Under the pieces are notes generated by a model. The model was not told the DNA's origin. It did no database searches and saw nothing but the letters and a program-made list of their open reading frames with translations. A DNA stretch of 64,000 nt, from contig JAQMWT010000490.1 in NCBI GenBank assembly GCA_029834535.1, forward strand, positions 24,547 through 88,546, written 5' to 3'. The DNA is from Chrysophaeum taylorii. Its lineage: Eukaryota; Sar; Pelagophyceae; Pelagomonadales; Pelagomonadaceae. A program made the translations under genes and the position numbers. Position 1 is the first letter of the stretch; each line of letters begins with the position of its first letter. Of the stretch, positions 1 to 10,350 are shown piece by piece.

Positions 1-1274
1 GACAGGAGCCAGTAGCAGTGCAATGTCAGGTGACAGAACGTGTGCGTGGTCGAGTAATTGAGCGTTGGACCTGAGCATCGTCGGCATAGTCTGGAACCGT
101 GCTGTGCAGTTGGTTTGCTTTGTCTCGTCTGCTACATCAATGAGCTGGCTGGTGTAGCTTGCCGTTGTGGTCTTATCTTTCGTCTTGTCGTCCAATAGAG
201 ACTGCGAGATAGTACTCGTTGCTATGTGCGAGACTTTAAGTAGCTGTTGAGCAGCTGTTGAGAGCTGAGTGCTTTCTTGTCTGGCAGTTTCTGTGGCTTT
301 GGAGTTCCAGAGACATGATTGCGCAGCTTCAGACGTCTTGGCATTGGGGATTGCCATAAAGTAACTCGTAAGTTCAAAGTCGGACGTCGGAAAATGCATC
401 GAAAGACCTGTGAGGTCACCAATTGAAATACGCCCTCGTAAGGCGTGCGCGACGTGGTGCGGGGGGGAGCGACTTATGTTGGTGATCTGAAGGTCGTGAG
501 ATACGTTGCGGCGCGGAGCGTCGGTGGAAATGACGAGTGTCGTGGTGTTAGAGGCGGTGACGCGGAGAGCATCGAAAAGCGTGTCATGCTCCAAGAGCAA
601 AAGCGCGTGATGCGGGTGGTCCGAAGTCAGTGCCAAAAGGAGTGTGGCTCGCGGCTGACCTGTCTGCAAGGTAGGGCAGATGGGCGCGTGAGCTGAGATC
701 CCGTGGTGGAGAGTATCCGGCCTGAAATGCTTGGGGTCCAGTGCGGGAATTCGAAAAGAGGGGTCGCCGAAGGAGAGTACAGTAGAACCAAAGGCGATGA
801 AAGGGTCAGTCCTGCTGGGTGCATCCTCAATAGCGGAGATGCTGGGACCAGAGCAGAGAGTGCCGTAGTGACCAGGGTTGCCCTTAGGCGTGTAGAGCAT
901 TCGAAGGTGCGGGCATGTGACATGCGTCCTCAAATGAGGAGTGACGTGCTGAGCGGTAAGACGCTTTTGAGGGAGGCATCGTACGTGACTTGGGTGCATG
1001 TTTGTGGTGGAGCCGGCAGCTGACGTGGAACGTTTGTCGTGCATTCCAGTGATGCGAAAATGCTTACAGAAGTGGTTCAGTTGGAGCGAGTCTGTGTATA
1101 GTGCGCGGAGAATGTTTCCTGAGAGCGCAACGTTGATTTTCCGGAGGCAGCGCAAGTGTGTGGCGTCCAGAAGAGAGCTATGCAAGGGGACATAAAGGGC
1201 CGAAGTGGTCGCGATGGAATCGTGCATAGTTAGCGGCTGATCGGGTCGTTCAGAACTCTCGAAATCTGTGTCTG
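1..1274 (-). other. Distal internal part of LTR element B1, cut by the window edge
   Basis: This stretch lies downstream (minus strand) of the B1 gag-like ORF and upstream of any 3' LTR, which would be beyond the left edge. Short open frames occur on both strands, none with a recognisable motif. The minus strand around 560-1000 reads as a Pro/His/Thr-rich sequence over frames that shift, in the same style as the preceding ORF, so I infer decayed element sequence rather than a host gene. No RT, integrase or RNase H motif was found. Confidence 0.35.
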
Positions 1275-4023
1275 TTACTGCGGCCATGGGGAAAGCTTTC
1301 CAGAAGCTTGGTCGCGGGAGACATGAGGATCGGCAGCCGAAAGGATTGCGTCCTCTGACTGAAAGTTGTGGAGCGGGTGATCAGGTGCTGCGACTGGTGC
1401 TCGTGCGAGGACACATGGTGGTCGCAGATGGGTCCATGCAACCTGGTGGGCAATGTCATCCAGTGCATCCGGCCGGGAAGGTGGATGGTGGGTGCAGCAG
1501 CGAGCGCCGGTGAGCGGCAGTGCGCGCCTGTCTTCGAGGAGGGGGGGCGGCGAGGCGGAACCAGCTTCGAAGTGATCGGAAGCTGCTGATCGAGAGATAT
1601 CGAATAAGGCGGGAATGCCCTGTGAATCTGAGCTGATACCTGCAGGTGCGGTGAGTGCCTGCGAGTATGGTGACCGTGGGATCGCTGACAGCGTGTCTTG
1701 TCCTTGTGGATACGGCATTGCGGGGTCATTGGTGCTGCTTGGATCAGGCGGCTGATCTGGAATGGTCGAGGAGACCATCTTCGAGACTAGTGAAGTGTCT
1801 CTTGCTTCTTCGCTGTATGCATCATACCAGGGGGCTGAATCGGAGGGGATGTTGTCAGTGGCCTGCGGCTCTTGTGCCTGGGGCATAGAATACGGCGGAG
1901 CCTTAGGTTATTGGGTGTGGTTGCCATAGTCGATGTAGGCATAATACTCGGGAGCATCTCGAGGTGTCTTGTTCTTTGACTTGTCGAAAGTGGGATCGAG
2001 GTGGCTTGGTGTTTCTTCGACAAGACTGCTTCCTGGGTCGTGGTGCCCGAAGAGAGAAGAAGCCCTTGTCTTGGCAGCATGATGGTGAGCATGACCATCA
2101 GGGAAAGGGCTGTCTTTTGATAATTCGGAACTTGTCGACTCTTGATGTTGGTGGTCTTGTTTCTTGGTGGGACTTTGCACGTGGTGATCGTCGCTGGTGG
2201 TAGGGGTACGGTCGCCGGTGTTGAATGTACGCCCTCGCAACTCGGACGCGGGGATGTGGTCGAGTTGGAATGAACCAGGTGGCTGATAAGGCGAGCGGGT
2301 GCAAAGGAGATGCCAGAGAGGCGAAGAGTGATTTGGTAGAGGAGGAGGGGCCAGAGATGGCGGGGGGTTGAGAACAGAGAGACGGAGTGGGTGGTGAACC
2401 AGGAGAACCGGGTCCAGGGCATCCGTGGAGGTGGTGATGATACTCGGGGAGAATCGGGGGAGAGGCATTGGAGGTTGGTTCGGAAGGGGATGAAGGTTGG
2501 TTGTGGATGGGGAAAGGAGGTAAAAGATGCGATGCAGCATCTTGGGTGGGGTGGGTGGCATCCAAGGAGGTGAGAATGGTTTGGAGGACGGCGTTGGTTT
2601 CAAGGTGGGAGTTGCGGATGTCAGCGTGGGCAGTTTCGAGTGCCTTGAGCTGGGTGTGGGTGAGATGGAGTTCAGCGTGGGTGGAGACCAGTTCGTCGGC
2701 TTGGATGGCGAGCTGGGCAGTGGCGAAAGCCAGGGCGGCGTCGGTGATGGTGAGTGTGGCGGCTGCGGAGGACAAAGCGTCATCCTTGCGAATGAGCATG
2801 GCCTTGGTTGCGGCCAATTCAGCGGTTTGGGAGCGGAACGCAGCCTTGGTGGCGGCCAACTCGCGTTGGAGCGCAGACGGAGGTGCATTGGAACTTTGAG
2901 AAAGGAGGTGGAGTGTTGCTTGGGTGGAGACGGAGGAATGGTCGTAGTCGTGGAGTGCGTAGTCACGCGGGTGGTGCAAATCGGGGGAACAGCGACTGTC
3001 GAAAGGTGATGAAGGTCTGTCAGGAGGGTCCGATGGTTGGGCTGCAGTAGCTTGAGCCGCGGAAGGAGCTGGGGTAGGGATGGAAGTGCCGGGGCCGTCG
3101 TGGCCGTAGGTGGCATGGTCTTGTGGATGGAGAGGAAAGTCTCGAGGAGAATGACTTGCGGATGATGATGGATATCGAACAAGGGAATCCGACAGTGGGG
3201 CGGCAGGAGCCTGAGCCGCGGTGGGGGCTTGGTCAGGGATGACGGTGCCGGGGCCGTCATGGCCGTAGGTGGCATGATCATCAAGGAGCTGAGTGGTGCG
3301 GCGAGGGGGTTGACGAGGATGTTGGGGAATTCGTATAGATGGTGTAGCGGGAGTCGCCGATAATGGGGGGTTAGGCTCCAGTGAAGGAGGTGGAGGCTCC
3401 GGTGGGGTTGGTGGAGTGAAGGGAGTAATGTTTAGTGGTGGTGGAGTGTGCAACATTGCTGGTGCGATATTCGAACAAGGTGGAGTGTCCTCGTGAATGT
3501 GGGGTGTGCCACGTTGTGGAGTAACCTTGGCTATGCCTGGGTCCGGAGGGAAGGCAGTGGGGTCTGAGACTTTGCCGTGGGGTGTTTGACATCCGGTGGG
3601 GTTGTCTGCGGGAGGTGGGTTCTGTTCATGTTATAGAACGTTTTGAACAGTAGGAGGGGGGGTGACCATCGAGATGATCGGGTCTTGGGTCGCGACTTCG
3701 TGAGAAGTTTGCTTGTGCTTGAGGGGAGTTGCCGGAAGAACAGCTGGTTGGGGAGCTTGTTCAAGTTGCTCGTCTTGATCGAGTTGCACGTCTTGATCAA
3801 GTTGCTCGTCTCGAGCTGCGATTGCGGCAGCGAATTTTTCGGCGAGCGCAGCTTTTTCGGCAGCGTGTTTGGCTCTTAAGGCAGCGTTATCGGCGGCGAT
3901 TCTGGCTAAGAAATTAGCTTTGAGCCGCTGGCAATCGGCGGCGAACTGATGCATGAGAGCTTGTTGTGTAGCGAATCGCGTCGCTACTTCCAGACTCGGG
4001 ACTTGTGGGTCGTGAGTCGCCAT
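1275..4023 (-). pseudogene. Gag-like coiled-coil/proline-rich protein of LTR element B1 (broken)
   Basis: Starts at the ATG whose complement is 4021-4023 (N-terminus MATHDPQVPSLE), just inside a 5' LTR and leader. In order: an Ala/Lys/Glu-rich helical segment; short Gln-Leu-Asp-Gln-Asp repeats; a Pro-rich stretch; two tandem copies of about 45 residues beginning DHATYGHDGPGT; a second Ala/Leu coiled-coil segment (LAATKAMLIRKDDAL); and a Ser/Pro/His-rich tail. The frame from 4023 to about 2220 is continuous except for one stop at 3631-3633, where copy B2 has sense codons. A frameshift near 2220 moves to the frame used to 1275, which has another stop at about 1908. No zinc knuckle, protease or polymerase motif is visible. 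Position and composition suggest a gag-like structural protein (inference). Related copies: 56221-57609 and 61755-62440. Confidence 0.6.
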
Positions 4024-4242
4024 CGTTTTCGGGTTGCGTTTTGCGCGTGTTGTTTGCCTTTCACACTTTGTTCACACTTTTTCACCAGTAGCAAGCGATG
4101 AGACTTGACTACGGTCTTAAAGTTTCAGGAACTTCAGGAGACTGCTCTTGCCTGGAAATCCTGAGTCTTTGTCCGAGACGTCGATCGAGATCGATGTCTT
4201 TCGGAGAACGTTTCTCTACCAGTACCGGACTGGGTCCAAACC
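4024..4242 (-). other. Leader of element B1 with possible primer-binding site
   Basis: Sequence between the 5' LTR and the gag-like start, conserved in B2 (57610-57831) and B3 (61117-61343). A few bases inside the LTR the minus strand reads TGGACCCAGTCC, which starts with TGG as expected for a primer-binding site pairing with a tRNA 3' CCA. No specific tRNA could be matched by eye. Confidence 0.4.
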
Positions 4243-4462
4243 TAGAGAACAGTAAAAATCACTGTGCCTCTGGTAGAGAATGGTGGCAGTGGTAGTGCTG
4301 CCTTTCGACCTGTCTTCTACCGACACAAAGAGCAGCACGGTGTTCGACGCAGCGATTTTGGGGTTGTTTAGTGTGAGAGTGAGGTCGAGGGGGGGGGTCC
4401 TAATTTAGTGTGAGGGTCGAGGGGGGAGGGGTCCTAACCCTAAATAGAATTTTCTATCTCTA
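4243..4462 (-). repeat. LTR, family B (5' LTR of B1)
   Basis: Read on the minus strand it begins TAGAGATAGAAAATTC and ends ACTGTTCTCTA, giving the 6-bp terminal inverted repeat TAGAGA/TCTCTA seen in all LTRs of this window. It is longer (220 bp) than the B2 LTR (189 bp) because of a local tandem duplication of about 37 bp in the G-run region at 4360-4430. Matches: 38948-39133, 57832-58020 and part of 60959-61116. Confidence 0.8.
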
Positions 4463-5879
4463 AAGACAGACAGACAAACAGACAAACATCTGTCGATTAG
4501 TAGTAAGGAAGTAAGGCCAAGTCGGGTTTTTTCCGGCCCTTTTCTCGGGGGGCAAGCCCCCCGAAACCCCCGAGAATTGGGGGGCTCTGCCCCCCAAACC
4601 CCTCGCCGGGGGATGTCCCCCGAGGAGGTAGACAGGGATGAGGCGGCGGAGAATGGAGCGCGCACCGTTTTGGAGTTGAGTGGGCGTGCGTTTCGAGGGA
4701 GCACGACGGAGATGTATCCGTGTGGTCGATGGTGGCCGATGGTGTAGACGTAGATACCGGACGCGCCGTCGCGGTCGACGGTCGAAAGGTTCTCGCAGCG
4801 AGGACGGCCGCTGCGGGAAGAGCGAGGCGTGGCCGTGGAAGCGGGCTTCGCCGTAGACGCGAGCGGGGAGGTCTTCGTCTCCGTCGGCGATGGCCAGAGC
4901 GCGGCCACGGGCGGTCGTCGTGGACGCGCGCGGGCGCACAGCCGGTCGTCGGCGCGCGGCGCGCTCGTCGCGGTCGTCGCCGCGTTGTTCCTGGTCTTCG
5001 ATCCGTAGGCGCTCCAGCTGTAGGTCGCGAGGTTTGCGATGGCCAGAGCGCGGCCAGTCCCAGGACGTGGCGCGACCACCGTCGACCAAGGCGAAATCGC
5101 GGTCGCAGACGCGTCGAGCTCGACGACGCCTCGACGAAGGCCGCGACTTTACGGCGAGCCGTTGTCGCCCGCGGGGGAGAGTCCGAGGCCGCGGTCGCGA
5201 CGGCGGTGGCCGCTCGCAGCGGCGACGAAGATGCCGGCACGCATCGTATCGAAGCCCTGGCGGACGCGTCGAGCTCGACGATCGGCGGCGCGCCGCGAAG
5301 TTTTTTTTCGGGTTGGTCGACTGGACGTCAACCCGCGGGCGAGTCCGAGTCCGCGGTCGCGACGGCGCTGGCCGCTCGCAGCGGCGACGAAGCCGCCGGC
5401 ACGCATCGTATCGAAGGTCAAACGGTCTTGGATCCACCGAGTCGACGGTCGAGTCTCGTTCGGTCGCGCGCGTTCTCGAGGACGTCCCGTCGGAAGAGCG
5501 AGTCGTGGCCGTGGAAGCGGGCTTTGACCGCAGACGCGCGCGCGGCAAGCCCTTGTCGATTTCGGTGGCCGGTCTCGCAGCGGCGACGAAGACGCCGGGA
5601 CGCATCGCGCGCGTACCGAAGAGTTCGCGCGTAAAAAAGGCGAAATCGCGTCGCATTTTTGCGCGCGCCAGAACCCGGAAAGAACCCCGAAAGGAAAACG
5701 CCGGCATGCCATGCCGGCGTCGAGGCTCGCGTCCCTGGCTCGAGCGTGTCGTCCCGTTTGCCGGGCGAAGGCTCCATCGCCGTCGCACCCGCCAACCTTA
5801 CTTCAAAAAAGATCGGCCGAGGGTTTGCATAGCAAAAAAAGAGGAAGAAGGGTAAGGGTTTTCTTTTAAAAATACTAAG
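4463..5879 (+). repeat. Array unit 1 (modules Q-G-V)
   Basis: Begins with a (CAAACAGA)-type tract ending CATCTGTCGATTAGTAG (4465-4504). Palindrome module Q is at about 4510-4630, CpG-rich module G at 4637-5815 and linker V (GATCGGCCGAGGGTTTGCAT, A-run, AAGGGTAAGGG) to about 5870. G has long open frames on both strands because stop codons are rare in its CG-rich composition; indels between copies are not multiples of three, so I do not call a gene. Confidence 0.7.
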
Positions 5880-5937
5880 GGTTTTCTTCTTCGATATACT
5901 CTCGATGTTTACGACTACCAGCGTCCAATTTACTACG

Positions 5938-6046
5938 GGATTCGAACTCCAAACCAGGGACCTAGGCGCACCACGTACCCGAAAATCGTCTTCACCCACA
6001 CTCCCCAGGCTACACAGCATACAAATCGACCACCAGGATCCGAAAT
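5938..6046 (-). promoter_or_regulatory. Two tRNA-like B-box motifs in module T
   Basis: On the minus strand AGTTCGAATCC (5938-5948) matches the RNA polymerase III B-box consensus GGTTCGANTCC at 10 of 11 positions. The second motif at 6036-6046 is ATTTCGGATCC here and AGTTCGGATCC in other copies (9 of 11). The same pair recurs, for example at 13732-13742 with 13832-13842 and 2387 bp further on. A-box candidates upstream are weak. I read module T as a tRNA-derived repeat; whether it is transcribed is unknown. Confidence 0.4.
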
Positions 6047-6146
6047 CGAGACGTACGTACCGCACCCCTCCCCTGATTCTCGCTCAAACCTCTTCGCTCT
6101 CTCCGATACTACAACGCTCTCACCTGATGCCATGAAGAAAACATTT

Positions 6147-6155
6147 TATAAATAG
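6147..6155 (+). promoter_or_regulatory. TATA-like box in module P
   Basis: TATAAATAG within the conserved context ACATTTTATAAATAGC. The same box is at 10104-10112, 13941-13949, 16328-16336 and 18735-18743, and as TATAAACAG in other units (about 10509, 12295, 19715). Conservation is partly due to recent duplication, so it is weak evidence for function. A plus-strand transcript from here would run into Q, U and G. Confidence 0.35.
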
Positions 6156-8100
6156 CAACGCTTGGGGCACATACATTAGCAAAAGAACAGAAAGTAGGTC
6201 GCGGGTGAAGCGTTTTGAAATAAATCGGCTTTACAAAACGCAGATTTTGTCGGCCCGTTTCGAGCATACATGCTGGTTTGAACAGAAAGTATAGGTCCGG
6301 TAATCTCGAGTGACTCACTGACACACGTTTCCCAATTAATTATTGTGGACTAGTAAGGCCAAGTCGGGTTTTTCCCGGCCTTTTCTCGGGGGGCAAGCCC
6401 CCCGAACCCCCCGAGAATTGGGGGGCTCTGCCCCCCAAAACCCCCCGCCGGGGGACACCCCCGGACCCCCCAGCCCCCCCCGGGCCTCTGCGGGCGCGCA
6501 CCGACTCGGGTGCGGACCAAAAACGCCGTCGCACGCCGTGGAAACGCTTTTTTTTTCGTCATTTTCGCTTCTTGAACATGTTCAGATCCGTTATGAGGGT
6601 TTCTGGTAGAGCGTGTGGCTTCTGGCGTTAAGGGTTATGCGTGTGTTATTTTCGGCTTTGCGTGCCGCGACGCGGTGGACGTGGCCTCCGACCACACGCC
6701 CGGTTTATTCTCTTTCTGTTTCGTGGGATTTCGTGGGAGGAGACAACAGGTTCAGGGTGGAGGAGGCGGACTCCTCATTGGGGAGTGTAAAGCTGAGGGA
6801 ATATAGGGTGTAGTAGTCTTTTATTAATATCCATGGTGCGAGTTCGAGGAGGTAGACAGGGATGAGGCGGCGGAGAATGGAGCGCGCACCGTTTTGGAGT
6901 TGAGAGGGCGTGCGTTTCGAGGGAGCACGACGGAGATTTATCCGTGTGGTCGATGGTGGCCGATGGTGTAGACGTAGATAGCGGACGCGCCGTCGCGGTC
7001 GACGGTCGAGAGGTTCTCGCGGCGAGGACGGCCGCTGCGGGAAGAGCGAGGCGTGGCCGTGGAAGCGGGCTTCGCCGTAGACGCGAGCGGGGAGGTCTTC
7101 GTCTCCGTCGGCGATGGCCAGAGCGCGGCCACGGGCCGTCGTCGTGGACGCGCGCAGGCGCGCGGCCGGTCGTCGGCGCGCTGGCGCGCGGCGCGGTCGT
7201 CGCCGCGTTATTCCTGGTCTTCGATCCGTAGGCGCTCCAGCAGTAGGTCGCGAGGTTTGCGATTGCCAGAGCGCGGCCAGTCCCAGGACGTGGCGCGACC
7301 ACCGTCGACCAAGGCGAAATCGCGGTCGCAGACGCGTCGAGCTCGACGACGCCTCGACGAAGGCCGCGACTTTACGGCGAGCCGTTGTCGCCCGCGGGGG
7401 AGAGTCCGAGGCCGCGGTCGCGACGGCGGTGGCCGCTCGCAGCGGCGACGAAGACGCCGGCACGCATCGTATCGAAGCGCTGGCGGACGCGTCGAGCTCG
7501 ACGATCGGCGGCGCGCCGCGCCGCGGAGTTTTTTTTCGGGTTGGTCGACTGGACGTCAACCCGCGGGCGAGTCCGAGTCCGCGGTCGCGACGGCGGTGGC
7601 CGCTCGCAGCGGCGACGAAGCCGCCGGCACGCATCGTATCGAAGGTCAAACGGTGCTCGATCCACCGAGTCGACGGTCGAGTCTCGTTCGGTCGCGCGCG
7701 TTCTCGAGGACGTCCCGTCGGAAGAGCGAGTCGTGGCCGTGGAAGCGGGCTTTGACCGTAGACGCGAGCGCGGCAAGCCCTTGTCGATTTCGGTGGCCGG
7801 TCGCAGCGGCGACGAAGACGCCGCCACGCATCGCGCGGTACCGAAGAGTTCGCGCGTAATAAAGGCGAAATCGCGTCGCATTTTTGCGCGCGCCAGAACC
7901 CCGAAAGAACATCGAAAGAAAAACCCCGGCATGCCATGCCGGCGTCGAGGCTCGCGTCCCTGGCTCGAGCGTGTCGTCCCGTTTGCCGGGCGAAGGCTCC
8001 ATCGCCGTCGCGCGCGTCAACCTTACTTCAAAAAAGATCGGCCGAGGGTTTGCATAGCAAAAAAATTTGAAGTAGGGTAAGGGTTTTCTTTTTATTAGAA

Positions 8101-8577
8101 ACAAGTGCAGGCCAGTAAGTTCACCTAGTCCCAATCTCTAACCCCAGTAAGTTCACCTGGTCCCAGTAAGTTCACCTGGTCAGTAAGTTCACCTAGTCCC
8201 AATCTCTAACCCCAGTAAGTTCACCTGGTCCCAGTAAGTTCACCTGGTCAGTAAGTTCGCCTAATCCCAATCTCTAACCCCAGTAAGTTCACCTGTTCGC
8301 AGTAAGTTCACCTGGTCAGTAAGTTCACCTAGTCCAAATCTCTAGCCCCAGTAAGTTCGGCGTAAACCCACTCGTGCTCACACCACTCCTTCGAGCTCGT
8401 CGCTCTCGCCTCCGCCAATCTAAGCTGCTTTGATCCGCTCACGCCGCTAATCTTTGAGTTTACTCTAAAACCCCCAGTAACTTCACCTGGTCCCAGTAAG
8501 TTCACCTGGTCACTATATTCACCTAGTCCCAATCTCAAACCCCAGTAAGTTCACCTGGTCCCAGTAAGTTCACCTAC
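8101..8577 (+). repeat. Minisatellite of CAGTAAGTTCACCTGGT units
   Basis: Irregular tandem array of about 17-20 bp units (CCAGTAAGTTCACCTGGTC) alternating with a longer form that adds AGTCCCAATCTCTAACCC. A unique-looking insert at about 8358-8470 (CTCGTCGCTCTCGCCTCC) is shared with the arrays at 21689-22261 and 24401-24741. Units vary in length and sequence, so this is not a CRISPR array. Confidence 0.8.
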
Positions 8578-9413
8578 AGTGCGCGTGTAGACGCCGGGAG
8601 GGGGCTTATCGGTATTGCGGAGCGCGTGTGGGGTAGGGTGGAGTCGTCGACTCAGAAGAGCATATTCTCGTGTCGTCGACTCAGAAGAGCATATTCTCGT
8701 GGTTGCCGATCGACAGAGAGCCACGTAGAGCTGGACGTGACAGAAGACGGGCTTGTGGGCAAGAGGACGCGGAACTCGCGGGGCGTCTGGCCCTGGCTCT
8801 TGGTGATCGTTTGGCGTCGGCGGGCCTTAAGGGATACAGGTTGGAGGAGCCTCGGTGACAACGATACGATCGATCATGTATCTGGTACCGTTGCAGTGGC
8901 CGTGCGACGGGTCGAGGTTGCGAAGACTTTAAGCTCGCGATCAAAGTCAGCATGCCGTTGGTTGGGGTTTTCAGGGAGTTGAAAACTCGACTCTTGAGAG
9001 CGAGGCGTCGTCTTCCTAACTACTAATCGACAGATGTTTGTCTGTTCAAAGTCAGCATGCCGTTGGTTGGGGTTTTCAGGGAGTTGAAAACTCGACTCTT
9101 GAGAGCGAGGCGTCGTCTTCCGACCCAACCTAGTCGGCCGAAAAGAACTCCGACGCCTCGTCTCCGGGAAAAAAAGGCTGCGGTCATGCGCGCGTTGTCA
9201 GCATCGACAACATCGTTTCAACGGGGCGTGAGAATGGCGCGCTGGCTAAAAGAGCCGCCGCGGGTCGTGGAAATAGTCTGCGAGGTCGCCGTAGACGGCT
9301 TCGAGAATCAATGGCTGGCTCGCGGGCCTACATAATCCTTACCCTAAATCGAGGGACAAACAAACAAACAAACAGACAAACAGACAAACATCTGTCGATT
9401 AGTAGTTAGGATA
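8578..9413 (+). repeat. Repeat family C, copy 1
   Basis: Starts GTGCGCGTGTAGACGCCGGG beside the minisatellite and ends with CCCTAAATCGAGGGAC, a (CAAACAGA)n tract and CATCTGTCGATTAGTAG. Two internal duplications are present: 8645-8672 repeated at 8673-8700, and about 75 bp at 8943-9017 repeated at 9049-9121, separated by a copy of the terminal CTACTAATCGACAGATG. Open frames here are short and not conserved between copies; coding capacity is doubtful. Confidence 0.65.
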
Positions 9414-10350
9414 CTAAGGGTTTTCTTCTTCGAAATACTCTCGATTTTTACGACTACCAGTGTCCAATCTACTACGGGGTTCGAACTCGAAACCAGGGAC
9501 CTAGTAACTAACTAACTAACTAACTTCAGACCTCTCCCGAGCATGGGAGCCAGGCCGGACCGGCAGGAGCCGGTACGGAATCACAGAGGAAAATCACGCA
9601 GTTGGGGCAGAGGCGAGGGACGAGGACGGACTCGTTGATGGTGGACCGTCACTGCGCGCGGTCTTGTGCGAGGTCGTGCAAAAGCGTCGCAGGCCGCGGA
9701 CGTGTTGGTCCACGAACAATCGACCTGTCCGTCGCGTTCTGCCCAACCGAGCGAACCCCATCCCAGCGCGGACTTTCCGGGTGCTAACCGGCCAGCCCGG
9801 GAGGCGAGCAGGCACCGTCTCACTCCGGGACGGCCGGGGCCGCCGCAGGGAGTAAACGTGTTAGGCGCCGTCCTCCATCGCAACCAACGGTTAGCGATCG
9901 CAGGGTTAGGAAGTGGACCTAGGCGCACCACATACCCGAAAATCGTCTTCACCCACACTCCCCAGGCTACACTCAGCATACAAATCGACCAACAGGATCC
10001 GAACTCGAGACGTACGTACCGCAACCACCCCAGATTCTCGCTCAAACTTCTTCGCTCTCTCCCATACTACAACGCTCTCACAGATGCCAAGAAGAAAACA
10101 TTTTATAAATAGCAGCGCTTTTGGCGCATAAACTAGCGAAAGAACAGAAAGTAGGCCGCGGGTGAAGCGTTTTGAAATAAATCGGCTTCACAAAACGCAG
10201 ATTTTGTCGGGCCGTTTCGAACATACATAGGGATTTGAACAGAAAGTATAGGTCCGGTAATGTGCTGTCACACACAGACTGACGTTTCCCAATTAATTAT
10301 TGTGGACTAGTAAAGCCAAGTCGGGTTTTTTCCGGCCTTTTTCTCGGGGG
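9414..10350 (+). repeat. Array unit 3 (T interrupted by a SINE, P, truncated Q)
   Basis: T begins at 9414, is split by the SINE at 9505-9914 and resumes at 9915. P follows at about 10090-10311 (TATA 10104-10112). Q is cut after CTCGGGGGG at about 10350 and joins directly to another T, so this unit has lost U, G and V. Confidence 0.65.
9505..9914 (-). mobile_element. SINE-like element, subfamily 2, with 8-bp target duplication
   Basis: Flanked by GGACCTAG at 9497-9504 and 9915-9922, and it splits an array T module at that octamer. In its own orientation (minus strand) it starts near CGATCGCTAACCGTTGG, passes GGTTGCGATGGAGGACGG and ends in GAAGTTAGTTAGTTAGTTA, a (TTAG)n tail. Length about 410 bp. 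No coding capacity is expected; open frames inside it are incidental. Confidence 0.75.

Larger units (their letters stand above)
5880..8100 (+). repeat. Array unit 2 (modules T-P-Q-U-G-V, full length)
   Basis: The most complete early unit: T 5880-6128, P 6129-6352, Q 6353-6540, a variant U spacer 6541-6849, G 6850-8035 and V to about 8095. The U segment differs from that of later units (it includes a CGCGACGCGGTGGACGTGG stretch), so units have diverged or recombined. Inside G, a segment around GGTGGCCGCTCGCAGCGGCG recurs at about 7424, 7598 and (weaker) 7790, so G itself is internally repetitive. Confidence 0.7.

Noticed and set aside
4430-4450. CCCTAAC-type telomere repeats
   Set aside because: Single or double occurrences inside LTRs and linkers, never a tandem run.
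5938-5960. A functional tRNA gene
   Set aside because: The T-arm-like motif has no cloverleaf: acceptor and T-stem pairing fail and no anticodon arm can be drawn.
4460-8080. Large arginine-rich open frames on both strands (up to 442 codons)
   Set aside because: They overlap each other in several frames, arise from stop-poor CG-rich repeats, and copies differ by indels that are not multiples of three.
8101-8577. Possible CRISPR array
   Set aside because: Units are contiguous or separated by related sequence of uneven length, without unique spacers; this is a minisatellite in a eukaryotic context.
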